Source: Myxocyprinus asiaticus
Lineage: Eukaryota > Chordata > Actinopteri > Cypriniformes > Catostomidae
Assembly (NCBI RefSeq): GCF_019703515.2
Contig: NC_059362.1
Coordinates: forward strand, 23,062,826 to 23,126,825
DNA: 64,000 nucleotides
Direction: 5' to 3'
Position numbers and translations under genes: made by a program. Positions 13,279 to 25,641 of this stretch are shown piece after piece; position 1 is the stretch's first letter, and each line of letters opens with the position of its first letter. A model generated the notes under the pieces. That model saw only the letters and a program-made list of their open reading frames with translations, searched no databases and was not told the DNA's origin.

Positions 13279-14360
13279 CAAATTAAAGCTTAGAATCTGG
13301 GCAATGCATATAGCTGATCCTACCAATTCTGAAATAATGCTGACAAATTAGAACTGTTTTGTTCTCATAATTTGTAAATTTGTAAACAGCAATTATATTC
13401 AGAATTGGTAAAAGCATAAAAAAAAAGATGTGCTACATATTGTTGGAAAGGTCAGTTAGCAAAATGCAATGAGCAAATTAGTTTCACTCAGAGGCCAAAC
13501 TGCAGTGAATATTAGTGTATGAAATTCCCACTGGCATGCATAAATAAAATAAACAGAAATGTCTTTTGTCAAGATTTTTTCCTTGTTACTTCCTGAAACA
13601 TACATATAACATAGAAAATGACATATCGTACCTTACAGCAAATGATCTCAATTCAAACAAACCCAAACACAACATGATATGGTAAGTAGATCTTAAAATA
13701 TTCCTCAAATAGTGTACATGGAAAGACAATGCACAAAAGTGCGTTCAACACACGTTTGTGTGTGTGTGTGTGTGTGTGGGTGGGTAGGTGGGTTTGGGTG
13801 GTTTACGAGGACATTTTTTTTAGGTTACAAACTGGTAGTTACAAGGGTATTATGCTATAAATGTGGTTTATGAGGACATTTCTAGTGTCCCCATAATTCA
13901 AATCGCTTAAATATATTAAACTATGTTTTTTTGAAAATGTAAAAATGCAGAACGTTTTTTGTGAGGGTTAGATTTAGGGGTAGGTTTAGGGTTAGGGGAC
14001 AGAATCTATAGTTCGTACAGTATAAAAATCATTATTTCTATGGAGAGTCCTCATAAGGATAGCCGCACCAAATTTGTGTGTGTGCGTGCGCACATGTCAG
14101 AGGACTTTTCACATCCACATATGTGCTCATCTAAAGGATTGGGATGCTCCTTAACACTTAATATTTCTGTATTTTGTAGGCTAATTTTTGACCGGGAACA
14201 CAACAGGTTTTACAAAGTAAAATAAACTCAATAAAATGTAAAGAAAATGGCCCAATGTTTTTTGTGTGTTTTCAGATACCATATGTGAACAAACAGAGTC
14301 AAAGAATTTTATCACAATTGGATTAAGTAAAAAAAAAATGACCGGAACACAACATAAGGG
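13096..14360. mobile_element. piggyBac-type non-autonomous element, copy B (1265 bp)
   Basis: Flanked by TTAA at 13092-13095 and 14361-14364. Termini CCCTTGTGTTGTG and CACAACATAAGGG are inverted repeats. Opposite orientation to copy A at 6155-8760 and colinear with it over several hundred bases. Contains (TA)n at 13244-13277, (TG)n at 13757-13778 and an inserted SINE-like repeat. No transposase ORF. Confidence 0.85.
13790..14075 (+). repeat. SINE-like interspersed repeat S1, copy 1
   Basis: Shares with 49128-49362 the blocks 'gtggtttatgaggacatttc', 'cccataattcaaatcgctta', 'tgcagaacgttttttgtgag' and 'cgtacagtataaaaatcatt'. Inserted at a TG run in piggyBac copy B. No tRNA promoter boxes are obvious, so the class is open. 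Confidence 0.75.
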
Positions 14361-14364
14361 TTAA

Positions 14365-15643
14365 AACCAATGCTCAACATTACGAATGCACAACTGCTTC
14401 TTTAAACCTAAAACAAGGGTTAAAATTTTGAGATTTTCATCCAGACACTTTTCTCCAGAAGTGTGAGTGCATGTAGTTAATCTAACAGATTTGCAGAATC
14501 TACATCTCACTTCTGTGCCGAAATTCCCACTCTTGTAGCACTGTGTTCTAACAAGATCTTTTCTATGATGCTAATGTTAGCATCAGCTCTCCACTCACTG
14601 TCAACGTTAATAAGCTTGTGTTAACTGTTACTATGTTGTCTGATTACAAAAGGCCCAGGTGCAGCACAACAGGAAGTGTCAAAGCACTCGTCAAAGGTGA
14701 GGAGAGAGTGCGATGTTAAATTATTTAACATGTTGTTGTGGACGCATCCAATCAGGCCTTTCATCTAATTGACACCTGGTTAGCATAGTGTGTGGTGGAC
14801 ATGAACCAATGTTGTCAAGTGTATTTGCCAGATGGGATTATGTGCAAGATCTCAAGATAATGTGAGAATAAATATTTAGAGTTTTTCAAATCCCATTTTT
14901 CTTATTAGAAGGTATTATTTTAATTTGAAGAGTAGTCTATACTGGAGCAGAAACAAAACTAGTTTTTAAAGGACTAGTTCACCCAATATGAGAATTCTGT
15001 CATAATTTACTCATTTTAATATCACTAACATCAAACTCCTCGGTTTTTGAGACAGAACGTCATAGTGTCAAACCTGTGCCGCAGTCGCCATGTTTAATTT
15101 GGCAGCTGGAAACGGGAGTTGATCAATTATATGATTTGAGAGTGAATAAAAACTTCTGTCTGTTCATCATACAAAGTGATCAAATGGCTTCAGAAGACTT
15201 GAAACATAATGCACGAGTCGTATTAATTACTTTAACTGAGTTTGTATGGTATTATTTTGTCCTTTTTAGAGCTTGACAGCCCAGAGTTTTTATTTGTATT
15301 TTTTTTATTTCACGTAAGAAAGAAAGTCACGGGTTTGGAGCAACACTAGGGGGACTAAATAATGACAACTGTCTTTTTTTTAAACTTTTCCTTTAATAAC
15401 TGATTTCCTTTTTTGTGCTGCTGAAGTCAGACGTTATACTGCTAAAGATGATTCACTCTATAGTACTATTATTCCACTTCTTAGAGAACTACAAGTTCTA
15501 GTGACTGTCTCTTTCTCTCTTTCTCTCTGTCATTCAAAAAGAACAGAGAGATATGGTGAAAAAGGTAGCAGACACTTGACATGAAGAATCCACATCAAGA
15601 CAGGCCCAGTTGCCAGGAGATGAGAAGGGAGGTGTCACTACCT
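14365..15643. other. Intergenic spacer with fragment of P2 palindromic repeat
   Basis: A 'ggactagttcaccc...gaattctgtcataatttactca' fragment at 14970-15015 belongs to the P2 family (see 47561-48201). The rest is unremarkable. Confidence 0.4.
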
Positions 15644-18349
15644 GTCCTGGTCAGGGGCGGATCTACCAGGGTGGCAAAAAAAGCATTTCCACCCCAGCAT
15701 AAGTATCCAAATTTATTAAATATAAATGTAAGTATATTATCATTGATTGTGACATTGTGTAGGGGTTTATTCATGTCAAAATGCCTAAACTCTCACTGAA
15801 CACACAAATGACTACAGACCCATTGATTGATTACAGCAGCAACCAATCCTGTGATTGTTTACAGTAGCAGCCAATCACAGCATCGACCAATTACTTACCT
15901 ACTGTTGCAGTGCGTGTACAGTGTTTGGGCTCTCACGGGTTGATGAGCCTATTTCCTCAACAACAATGACCACATGGACAAATATGTGGAAAAAAGAGTT
16001 AAAAGATTAATTTCTTAGTTCTTTCAAAGTATTCACTGAATGATTATTAGATACATCGCTGACAGTTATGGGTTGAGATGGGTGAGATGTGTCCTCACCA
16101 CTTTTGAAATAGCTTTCGTCAGGTATGTGTATAATCCAGATGAAACATCTCCAAATCTTGAGTTGGAGTTTCTATTTCATCTGTGTGTGTTTCAACTGAC
16201 GATCAGTGTTGGGGGTAACGTGATAAAAGTAATGTGTGTTACGTAATCAGATTACTTTTTCATGAAAATCACAGCAAGAGTTAAGAAATGTGTTCTCATA
16301 AGGCAACATTTTGTCAAAAATTTAACATTCAGGTAAGTGATACTTTGTTTCTCGTGATTGATTCATGTAGGCTGCATTTAAAAGTGTGTAAACACACAAT
16401 TTCATGATGCACAGGCATAAGCCAGAGACAGGGTTGGGAGGGTTACTTTTAATGTAATCCATTACGAATGACTAATTACTTAACAATAAATATAATCAGG
16501 AATGTAATACAATTACAGAAATGTGAAAGTAATGTTATTAGATTACTTTTCATTACTTTTGGATTACCACATGGGCACATATGTAAATAAAGTCAAGATC
16601 AAACCAAGATAATCTCTAAAAATTTAAATTATGCCTTGAATGCAAACATAACATGTTTGAGTAATATTATGAGTACTATTGTAGCTGTTATTATATCTAA
16701 AGAAAAGAAACATGGACACTGCACCCTATCAAGAAAAGAGAAAATTAGCTGTTAATGTTGAACAACTCAGTATTTTTAAAGAAATCAGGCGAGTCTGCTA
16801 CAGAAAAAGAACATTTATCATAAAGCAAATATAATCAGAACAGATGCACTCAATTATGTCTTGGTTAACATTAAACTAAATCTGACAGGATATACCTCAG
16901 ATTCAAAAACATTACAAAGTGTAATTCTACCATGTATTGCAGTTAGTGTGTATAGGCAATTGTAATTTGCACTATTCATTAACTTCAGACTGTATTCAAT
17001 ACGTATATCAGAGATTATCATTATCATCATCGTCATTGTTATTATTGTCATAATTAAATGCTGGAGAGTGTCTTTCCTCTGCTTGCTCATGATCCAGTCA
17101 AACATCACCAGCTTACAATTTATGGCTGATTTCTATGTTTATATTTATGTTTAAGGAGGATTTTAATGGGGGAAAAAAGGTTTGATTCCAAAGAGAAAAC
17201 AAAATCTAGTTTTAAAGAATAGATCAAAACAGATTAAAACATTTAGTGAGTCTTTTCAATTACTTATTCCTAATTACTATAAGTGTTGAACATGTTACAT
17301 TTGCCAGAATGTCTCCCTCACCCAGACATTTGAACTGTTCTCAACAATAATTTAACAAAATCAGATAAATTCTTAATTGAACTTTCTTTCCAAAGAACTT
17401 AAAACACATTTTCAATTAATTTGATATTTATTTGTACAATTTGGATTTGTTAATAATGATTAGGGATGCAAAATCATGAGAGGTCAAAAAGGAGAGGAAG
17501 TCATAGCAGGTTTTCAATTTTTTCAGTTTTTTTTTGTATTGTTGTTGTATTCAAAACTTTTTTTCTTAAATTATTAAGGTTTAAGTACCATTCACCTGGG
17601 GGAGGGGTCATTTTTACAGCTTCAGTATGGAACGGAACAACATACAGGACTTCCTGGCTAATATAGTACAGTTCGCATTTGCAACCATGTAAACCAGGGG
17701 ATTTTTATGCCGCACCAGCAATGATGCGCAAATCGTGTCAGAATTGGCAGCTATTCCGGCTCTCGCCAAATGATGAGGGCCACGGATTTCTATGAGCACT
17801 AAGGCTAACTCATTTTGACCCATTTTAATATTAGCTAATTTTAGCTAACCTTACTAATGTGATTTCTGTGTGGCTCTTATTACTGTCACGTTTAATGTGT
17901 TTTTGTTCATGTTTTGTGTTCATGTCTTTTATTTTGGGAGTCTAGTTCCCATTCTGTAGTCATGTGTTTCCTGGTCATGTGATGTCCTGTTTCCCTCCAT
18001 GTTCATGTGTCTTGTTTTCATTGGTTTATTGTCTTGTTAACTCGTTATTAGTTCTAGTTTGTCATTGGTTTAAGTTTATTAGTCTTGTTATCTTGTTTAT
18101 AGTTCTGTCTGTTCATTGGTTGTCTTGTTACCCTTGTCCATGTATTTAAACCCTCATGTTTGCCTTTGTCAGTTATTGTTAATGTAACATTGTTTAATTG
18201 TTGTCTAGTCTAGTCTAGTCTAGTCACGTCAAGTCCATGTTTATGTTTTTGTTTATGGTTTTTGGATTTCACGTTTACAAATAAACTGCACTTGGGTTCT
18301 TCACATCATTTTCGTCTTCGTCTGCCTGTCATTGCCAAGCTACATGACA

Positions 18350-18613
18350 GAATACCTGACCCACACTATGGACCCAGCAGTTCAGCTCATGCAACTACGT
18401 CAGGGGAATCATCCCCTGGAGGAATACGTAGAAGACTTCTGCGCTTTGGCCAACCAAGTTGGGTTTAATGGGATCACCCTCAAACACTTCTCCCGGGCAG
18501 GCTTGAATAAGCCGGTGTTCTCTCTGATGCCTGGCGGTCGGAGTACCTTCAGTCTGTCGCAATACATCGACCTCGCCCTGCGGATGAGTGGTTCTTCTTT
18601 CACTGTAGGATAG
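18350..18613 (+). pseudogene. Retrotransposon gag fragment
   Basis: Encodes LRQGNHPLEEYVEDFCALAN followed by SLSQYIDLALRMSGSSF, the pattern of Gypsy-type gag matrix-capsid regions (small helical 'EEYVEDF' segment). It runs only about 90 residues to a stop at 18613. A second copy with the same motifs is at 39793-40060. Confidence 0.8.
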
Positions 18614-18714
18614 ACTGATGAGGAACTATGCACTCCTACAGTGGTCGCAGAGCCAAAGTTCCCCGTCATGGCCACCGAGTCTGCACCATCTTCTGCCCCG
18701 GATCCTGAGTCTAG

Positions 18715-19195
18715 TCCATGCCATAGCCACACCTTGGCCTGCTCCATGCCATGTCACAGCCACGCCTCGGCCTGCTCCATGCCATGTCACAGCCACGCCT
18801 CGGCCTGCTCCATGCCATGTCACAGTCATGCCTCAGTCTGATCCACAGTCCAGGCCCGCCTCTGTTCCACGGTCCAGGCCCACGCCTGCCACGTTCCACA
18901 AGCCAGCGTCCATGCCTGCCACGGCCAACGAGCCAACACCTGCGCCTGCCACGGCCAACGAGCCAATGACCGCGCCTGCCACGGCCATCGAGCCAATGCC
19001 TGCGCCTGCCATGGCCAACGAGCCAGCGCCCGCACCCGTGCATGCCACGGCCAATGAGCCAGAGCCCACGCCTGCCACAGCCAACTAGCCAGTGTTGCAA
19101 GCCTCATCCGTCCCAGAGCCAGCGTTGCAAGCCTCGTCCGTCTCAGAGTCAGCGTTGCAAGCCTCGTCCCTCCCAGAACCAGCGTTGCAATCCTC
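18715..19195 (+). repeat. Three GC-rich minisatellites inside the LTR element
   Basis: At 18720-18835, about four 33-bp units around 'gcctgctccatgccatgtca'. At 18900-19085, about six 30-bp units around 'cctgccacggccaacgagcc'. At 19090-19195, about four 30-bp units around 'gcaagcctcgtccgtcccag'. Unit lengths are multiples of three, so long Pro/Ala/Thr frames open in several frames on both strands. Confidence 0.85.
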
Positions 19196-19860
19196 AGTGG
19201 CCACGTTATACCATGTTGCCATTCCTACCTCGTCATGCCATGTTACCATATCTGCCATGTCAAGTGGCCCTGCCTTGGTCCTCCGAGCTTCCAGCTCCAC
19301 CCTGGCCCTTTGAGCCTTCGGCTTCTCTCCGGGTTACCAGTTTTTTAGTTTCGCCCCTCGAACCTCTCACGGCTCCATCTTCCATGGCTCAGCCCCTCGA
19401 GCCTCTCATGGCTCCACATTCCACTGGCTCCATGCCCTGTTTTCGCCAGGCCATGCTCCACGCCTCACACCCTATCTCGCCAGGCCACGTCTCAACACGT
19501 CCATGTTTATGTTTTTGTTTATGGTTTTTGGACTTCACATTTATAAATAAACATTTTATAAACTGCACTTGGGTTCTTCACATCATCATCGTCTTCGTCT
19601 GCCTGTCATTGCCAAGCTACGTGACAATTACCTTCAGATTCACAGGTCCTTGGATAATGAGAGCATCTTCACACCTGGAAGGCATAAATTCCACTAAACC
19701 TTAATGTTGTTTCGCTTTTCTCTTTTAAAGTGCGAATTATGTTGAAATTTCCAAGAAAATAATGCATGTTCTAAGTGGCATGCAAATTCCACTCGCCAAT
19801 TCTCATTGGCCTTTTCTCAAATATCAGAGGTGTTTGGGGCTCCCAAGCTCGACCCCTAAT

Positions 19861-20010
19861 GTCACTACATCGACACAACTTTGAGTGAGTGACAGATAGG
19901 GAACGTCTTTGTTACTGTTGTAACCTCTGTTCCCTAATGGAGGGAACGAGACATTGTGTCCACTAGTGTCACTACATCGACACAACGTCGAGTGAGTGAC
20001 AGATAGGGAA
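19861..20010. repeat. 43-bp direct repeat pair
   Basis: 'gtcactacatcgacacaac' through 'gagtgagtgacagataggga' occurs at 19861-19903 and again at 19968-20010 with one or two differences. Inside hAT-2, downstream of the LTR element. Confidence 0.75.
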
Positions 20011-22391
20011 TTTGTAATCCTGACTGTAATCCCAGTATTTTGAAAATGTAACTGTAATCTGATTACGATGGGTTTTTATGTAACTTTAACAGATTACAGT
20101 TACCTAATTTTTGTATCCTGATTACCTAACACTGTTACAAGTGATCCGTTACTCCCCAAGCCTGGCCGGAGAAGTATTCCCATGGCATGATTATACAGTT
20201 AAATACAACATGGAATGATCGCTGACTGTTTGTGCATCCAAATTGCTTTGTTTTAAAGCTGCCCTTAACTACTTATTTAGGATCATTTAACATGCAGCAT
20301 TCGGTTGAGAGAAAAGCAATTGATTCGGTAAACGTGTTTAGGCAGAGGGGTTATAAGACTAGTCTTCCACTGGCCACGACATGATATACAGGGTGAAAAC
20401 TCGCTCAGTTCACTGACTTATACAGCCAAACTGCTCCGTGTTAGAGCTCCCAATAACTGGGAGAATGGGATGAGAAAAGCTGACTCTGGGTCAACGTACT
20501 ACATGGTTTGTGTACGCAGACAAAATGTCTTAATTTCTTAAAATATTCTACATTTTTGTTGTATAATAAACAAGTAATTTGATTCGTGAAACATAAAGAT
20601 TTGAAGACATTTTGGTAGCATTAAAAATTATTCCATTCAAGTTGTATCAACACACGCATTTGCAGTTGTATGTGATCAACCAGTGGCGTCTGTATGCACC
20701 GTGGATCAGCTCAAAACAAGCGTGCATTGAGAAAAATATTAATTTATTCATCAGACTTATTCCTTGAATATGTGAGGTTGGCATTCCCCACTGAATTTTA
20801 TCCTGACTTTTGAAAAACATCTCAAGTTGACTCTGGCATTGTCGATGGGCACCGCATATGATGACATATATGATGCAGGTTCAGATGTTGAATTTTGCTG
20901 CTTTAGGTGGTTATTCTTAATTATTCATGTTGGCTGCCATGTCAGTGGAAAAGCAAATCATGCATATTCCAGTTTTTGAGATCTGTTTGTTTAGTATGTT
21001 GTTTTGACATGAGTATTGTACAGTAGCTAGCATGACCTGTAATGTCTCTACATATCTCTTGTATTTGTATTGAATGCACAGCAGAAGAGAGAGTGGCGGT
21101 GAGAAAAAAGTAACGCAAAAGTAACGTAATGCTTTACTTTCCATAAAAAGTAACTTTTTAATTAATTTAGTTACTTTGTTTAAGGAGTAACACAATATTC
21201 TAACGTGTTATTTTTAAAAGTAATGTTACCCAACACTGCTGGCGATCCGGTGCTGGAATGTGTTATTTTGAATGTTATGATAAGTGTTTGTTGCAGCTGT
21301 TATCAGTATCGTTTAGTGTCAGCAGTTTTTCTGCAGCTCTTTTCCGTGTACCCCATTGTGATGGCCTTCTTGACCGTATTGTTTGTGTGTATGTAGTGTG
21401 TGTGTGTTTGTGTATGTTGTCTTTTTCTCTTTCTCTCCCTCTCTCTTAATTACTCTCAGGTGTGGGGTAACCAGGTGAGCTGATTGTTGATGGGGCGCAC
21501 AGGTGAACCGTGTGTTTCCTCCCTCTCCACCTTTTTCACAGGCAGCGAAATTAGCCATTATGCTTAGCGCGTTCTTCCAATGCGGATGCTACAGACTTCC
21601 ACTTTGCAACTTATTCCCATTACTGAGTACTGAAATATAACTAACAAAAGTCAAAAACGGAAGAAGTCTGTGTTTACTTAACGTAAATCACTTTCTCACT
21701 AATGTCTGCGTATGGTCATTAGGTTCTGATGGCAATTCCGAATAGATGAGAACACAATCACACACACATTTGCATGGTAAAGTTACTGGACTCTAGCGCT
21801 CTCTGCACACACCTTGTATGTGTGTGTGTGAAAGAGAGAGAGACACAGACATACAACACGCAGAGAGAGAGAGAATCCACGAATATGATGCGCTAGTTTT
21901 CATTGCGATTCTTGTTGTGCACTCCAATATGAAAACAGAATTCCTGACATTTAGGGAATCTAGAAATCTGACCGGATGCTTTATTAAGGTTCAAAAAAGA
22001 GGACATGTCTGTGAAAAGAGGGTGTATAGTCATCATAGGTTCCATTTAAAAATCTTCCGATTTATGGCATTAGTTCTGCATTTAACAAGTTCTCACACAC
22101 TCTGCCAACAACTCTGTCTCTAAACAAGCACGACATGAGATATGAACCTCGTAAAGATGATTAATAAAAAAAACAACAACAAGGTGCTTGGTTTAAATGT
22201 TTTTCATCTTTGTTATCTTCCAAAATGATGGACATCATTTGGAATGATCTGTCATATTTAAAAAAAAATAGGCAAGTGACAGAGAATTAGTTTAAAGCAA
22301 CCTCTGATAATTACATGTGGTTTGACTCGAAATGTTTCAGCATTGGCAGCTTTTGGGGGGCTTATTGTTGTGACATTCATTTTACAGTAGT

Positions 22392-22826
22392 TTTTAAGCC
22401 ACCTGTAGTTGTTATAACGCCCTATAACAACACATATTCATCCAGACCCTTAGCTGCTCACCATCACCAACATTAGTCTAGCTGATAACAACAACTAAGC
22501 AGAAGTGTGGAGCATCCGAGAGGAAGTCTCTCGCCATAATGGAGCCACCCATGGATAAGGTCAGGAAAAAGGTGCATATAAACTGAGTGTTTCATGGCTG
22601 GGTTGTGTGATGGGAGACGGTTGTTCGTTAACTTTGTCATCTCATTCACAGGCACTCAGGCGCATTCCAGGTTCTCGCTGCTGAAGCGGAGAGTTTGTGG
22701 TTGTCGCTGTCTGAATTTCGGTGTTCGCTGTTTTTCATATACAGAACTATCAATAAATGTGTCTGTGTTTCCGCTACTCTCATCTCCCCGCATCTGTTAT
22801 TGCATTTTACATTATTAAGTGTAACA
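22392..22826 (+). mobile_element. Possible solo LTR within hAT-0
   Basis: Starts near TGTAGTTGTTATAACG and ends AAGTGTAACA. Has a TATAAA-type box at about 22576 and CAATAAA at about 22750, at promoter-to-polyA spacing for an LTR. No target duplication found. Confidence 0.4.
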
Positions 22827-23962
22827 CCCATCCACTGACGAACAGATGCAGTCTTCAATAAGAGTTATATTTGGGCAAATTAGAATCCATAACCTCTAAA
22901 AACTAAAGGCAAAAAGTTACCACTAGATCAATCAGTCATTTTCTTAATCAAAGTGCTGAACTATGTATTCATCTACTGATTAACAAAATCCCAAGACTGA
23001 TGGATGCATATGTAGAAATGAAATTACCATATAATGTGAAATATTTATTTGGGTGCTTGAATCAGTCATTAAGTATGACTGTTGATCAAAACACGTAATT
23101 TAAAAGAATCTTTTACGGTGCATAACATAATTGCACTGCCCCCCACAGTACAAATTTCTGTACAGTTTTCACATTCAAATTGATTATTCCAGCTGTTACA
23201 AAGGTGATAGGCCTACAAGACTTTATTAGCAGAATAACATGGGATATGCATGCATTTTCCATCCATGTACATTTAACAAAGGTGGTGACGTTTAGTTCAG
23301 ATTGCCAGTTCTATGAAGCATAGGAACATTTAGAATTTATTGATGTGTTTAATAGACAATGTCTTGGTGCTCTGGAGATAGAAATGTTGTTACTTATTTT
23401 TTTATTATGCAAAAATATAAAAAAAAAAAAAAAATTTATGTTGGCAAATCAGTATAAAAATGGTTACTATATGGTTCTTGTGGAAATGCAGTTGTATCTC
23501 AAATTCATGAATTTTTATAATTTGATAGTGACTCCAATTAATGAACTAGTACTTGTTGCAATGAAGCTTGGTACCTTAATCCATAAGAACTACACATGGG
23601 TGCTTGCTTTAGTGTTGCCACCCCCTCATAGTCTGCATGCCACCTTGCTGCCCCATAAAAAAAATTCTAGACCCGCCCCTGGTCCTGGTGGAAGGCCAGG
23701 TCAGTAGTGGGGTAACAGAGCCTCTCTGTAGGGAGCCAATCAGTGAACCTGGGGAGGTCAGAGTGGTACGGACATGTATTAGATATGAAGAGAAACAGTA
23801 TGGAATGTGAAATAAATGTAGCCACAGAATAAGAGGGTTTTAGCATTCTAGGTTATGTATATGAGGTGTTGAAAGGATCTGGAGTCCACTTGACAAACTG
23901 GAATGACCTGATTCCCACCTGCCCCTAATTCTGATTTACACACACTCTCCTTCTCCCTCGCA

Positions 23963-24500
23963 TTAAAGGAATAGTTCACCCAAAAATTACTCATACATTT
24001 ATACCGTCTTTGACTCATATGTCATTCTCTCTTCTGTGGAACATAAACAAAGGTATACTCATAGATGTATGATGTATCCATACAATGCAAGTCAATGGGG
24101 TCCAAAACTTCTAAGCTCCAAAAAGGAAATAAAGGCATCGAGTGGTTTAATCCAAGTGTGTAGAGCTCCCTGCGTATGCGTCAAGCACGAGGCAGTGTTA
24201 CTGAGCTTCTCTCATAAACGCTCAGAGGAGACATCTGTTAAATTTTGTTCTGTTCCTGACTGAAAACCATTCGTATCTCTTCAGAAGACATGGATTAAAA
24301 AACTAAAGTTATATGGATTAACTTTATGTTGCCTTTATGTCCTTTTTGGAGGTATGTTGATCAATGTTACTAAATGGTAAGGTTAGCCTCAGTCACAAGT
24401 TACTTTCATTGTATGAAAAAAAAAAAAAAGGTTCAGTTTTTAGCAATTCTAACATTTTGCCTTTTGTGTTCCATGAAAGAAAGAATCTCATAGGGGTTTA
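23963..24500. repeat. P2 palindromic repeat, diverged copy
   Basis: Begins TTAAAGGAATAGTTCACCC. The arms share 'ccatacaatgcaagtcaatg' and 'ttcagaagacatggatta' with the better copies at 33103 and 47561. The right end is decayed. Confidence 0.65.
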
Positions 24501-25630
24501 GAACCTCATAAAATAAGATTTGTTGGTATAACCTAATGTATGAATCAGGTTGATTCAGTGATGTTAAATAATATTTTTGACTTGAATCAAACCAGTTAAT
24601 TTAGATGTTTACACATGAAGCAAAAATTATTTATTTCAGTTACTGTCAAAGTTATAAATGGAGTTTAAAACATTACACTATTGTACATGATGTAGTTTAG
24701 CATATCATTACATTAGCAATTAGCATTAAGCTCATCAGAGCACTATGTAAAGCTGAAGATGTTGCTGTTGTCATTTTTGTTGTTGATAATGGATCACTGT
24801 CAGAACAAACATTTTGTCAGGCAACTGAACCGCTTTTCCCACAAAACTTCCTATAAGAAAGCCTAAGATCAGCAGATAACTCTATTCTTCCACACTGTTT
24901 ACCTCACTCACAAGACCGTTAGCATCTCTACAGCTTTTGGAAATTCTTTCACCTACTTCTTTTTCCCCTCCACTCTGACAAAGGATGAGAGATAGTTTTT
25001 TCTCATTGAAATGTTAACACTCAAACATGTTTACTCTATTTGCATTTGTCTGCATGTCAACACACTGGAGCAGGCTGAGGATTTGAGGAGAGAAAAGTAG
25101 GGAGGGTGGGGCTGCTCTTGTTGCTTTCTGAATTACAGTGCTCCACAAAACACACACACACACTCAAACACACTCTGAGGAATGTGCCCCAGGCTTGTAC
25201 AGTATTGTGTCCTGGGAGCTCAGCAGGACAGTACTGCATTCACATACCTGAACAGAGCTGAAGCGTAAGACAGATTGGGCTAATAGCACTTACCAAATTT
25301 TATAGGATTCACTCAGCCTCTTCAGTACGTGTTACACACTTTGCAAAACCAGAGTTAGAATGTTTTTGTTTTGTTTTTTTATCTGTGGCATGCCTTCATT
25401 TATTTGAGAGAGCTTGTGCTGATTTAAGAGTGTGCATGACTGTTGCCTTATTACATTCAAGTGTTAACCAAAAGTCATTGAACATCTGGGATTCAAATTT
25501 GAATTTAAACCTGGAAATTTTATTGATGGTGTAAAATTTATAGGAAATATTGAAGATTCTGTTCTATTAACAGTATATCACTGATAGTACAAGTACATCA
25601 CCCAGATGTCTATTTAATGTGTGTTTACAT
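24501..25630. other. Intergenic spacer
   Basis: Nothing recognised apart from a short CA run near 25150. Confidence 0.45.
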
Positions 25631-25641
25631 CTGGAAGACAT

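Larger units (their letters stand above)
17884..19626 (+). mobile_element. LTR retrotransposon lacking pol, nested in hAT-2
   Basis: Exact 5-bp target duplication ATTAC (17879-17883 and 19627-19631). The 5' LTR is 17884-18349 (TGTCACG..ATGACA). The 3' LTR keeps only its last part, about 19498-19626, ending CTACGTGACA. Between them are a gag fragment and three GC-rich minisatellites, with no protease, reverse transcriptase or integrase. A sister copy is at 39380-40545. A Ty3/Gypsy affiliation is inferred from the gag fragment. Confidence 0.88.
16429..20164. mobile_element. hAT-2 element nested in hAT-1
   Basis: Ends CAGGGTTGGGAGGGTTAC and GTTACTCCCCAAGCCTG with 8-bp flanks GCCAGAGA (16421-16428) and GCCGGAGA (20165-20172), 7 of 8 identical. 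Own sequence is about 2.0 kb once the LTR element at 17884-19626 is removed. No intact transposase seen. Confidence 0.87.
16204..21238. mobile_element. hAT-1 element nested in hAT-0
   Basis: Ends CAGTGTTGGGGGTAACG and GTTACCCAACACTG with 8-bp flanks CTGACGAT (16196-16203) and CTGGCGAT (21239-21246), 7 of 8 identical. Own sequence is about 1.29 kb (16204-16420 and 20173-21238), with many 'aagtaa' subterminal motifs. The rest is the nested hAT-2. Non-autonomous. Confidence 0.87.
15652..23681. mobile_element. Outer hAT element (hAT-0) of a four-level nest
   Basis: Termini CAGGGGCGGATCTACC at the left and TCTAGACCCGCCCCTG at the right, with a perfect 8-bp target duplication GTCCTGGT (15644-15651 and 23682-23689). 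Without the nested hAT-1 it would be about 3 kb. Own sequence is 15652-16195 and 21247-23681. No intact transposase is recognised in those arms. Confidence 0.88.

Noticed and set aside
18618..19704. Pro/Ala/Thr-rich frames on both strands, up to 220 codons
   Set aside because: Produced by 30- and 33-bp minisatellites inside an LTR element; no conserved domain.
23345..23707. 120-codon plus-strand frame
   Set aside because: Runs into the right terminus of hAT-0 and has no transposase motifs.
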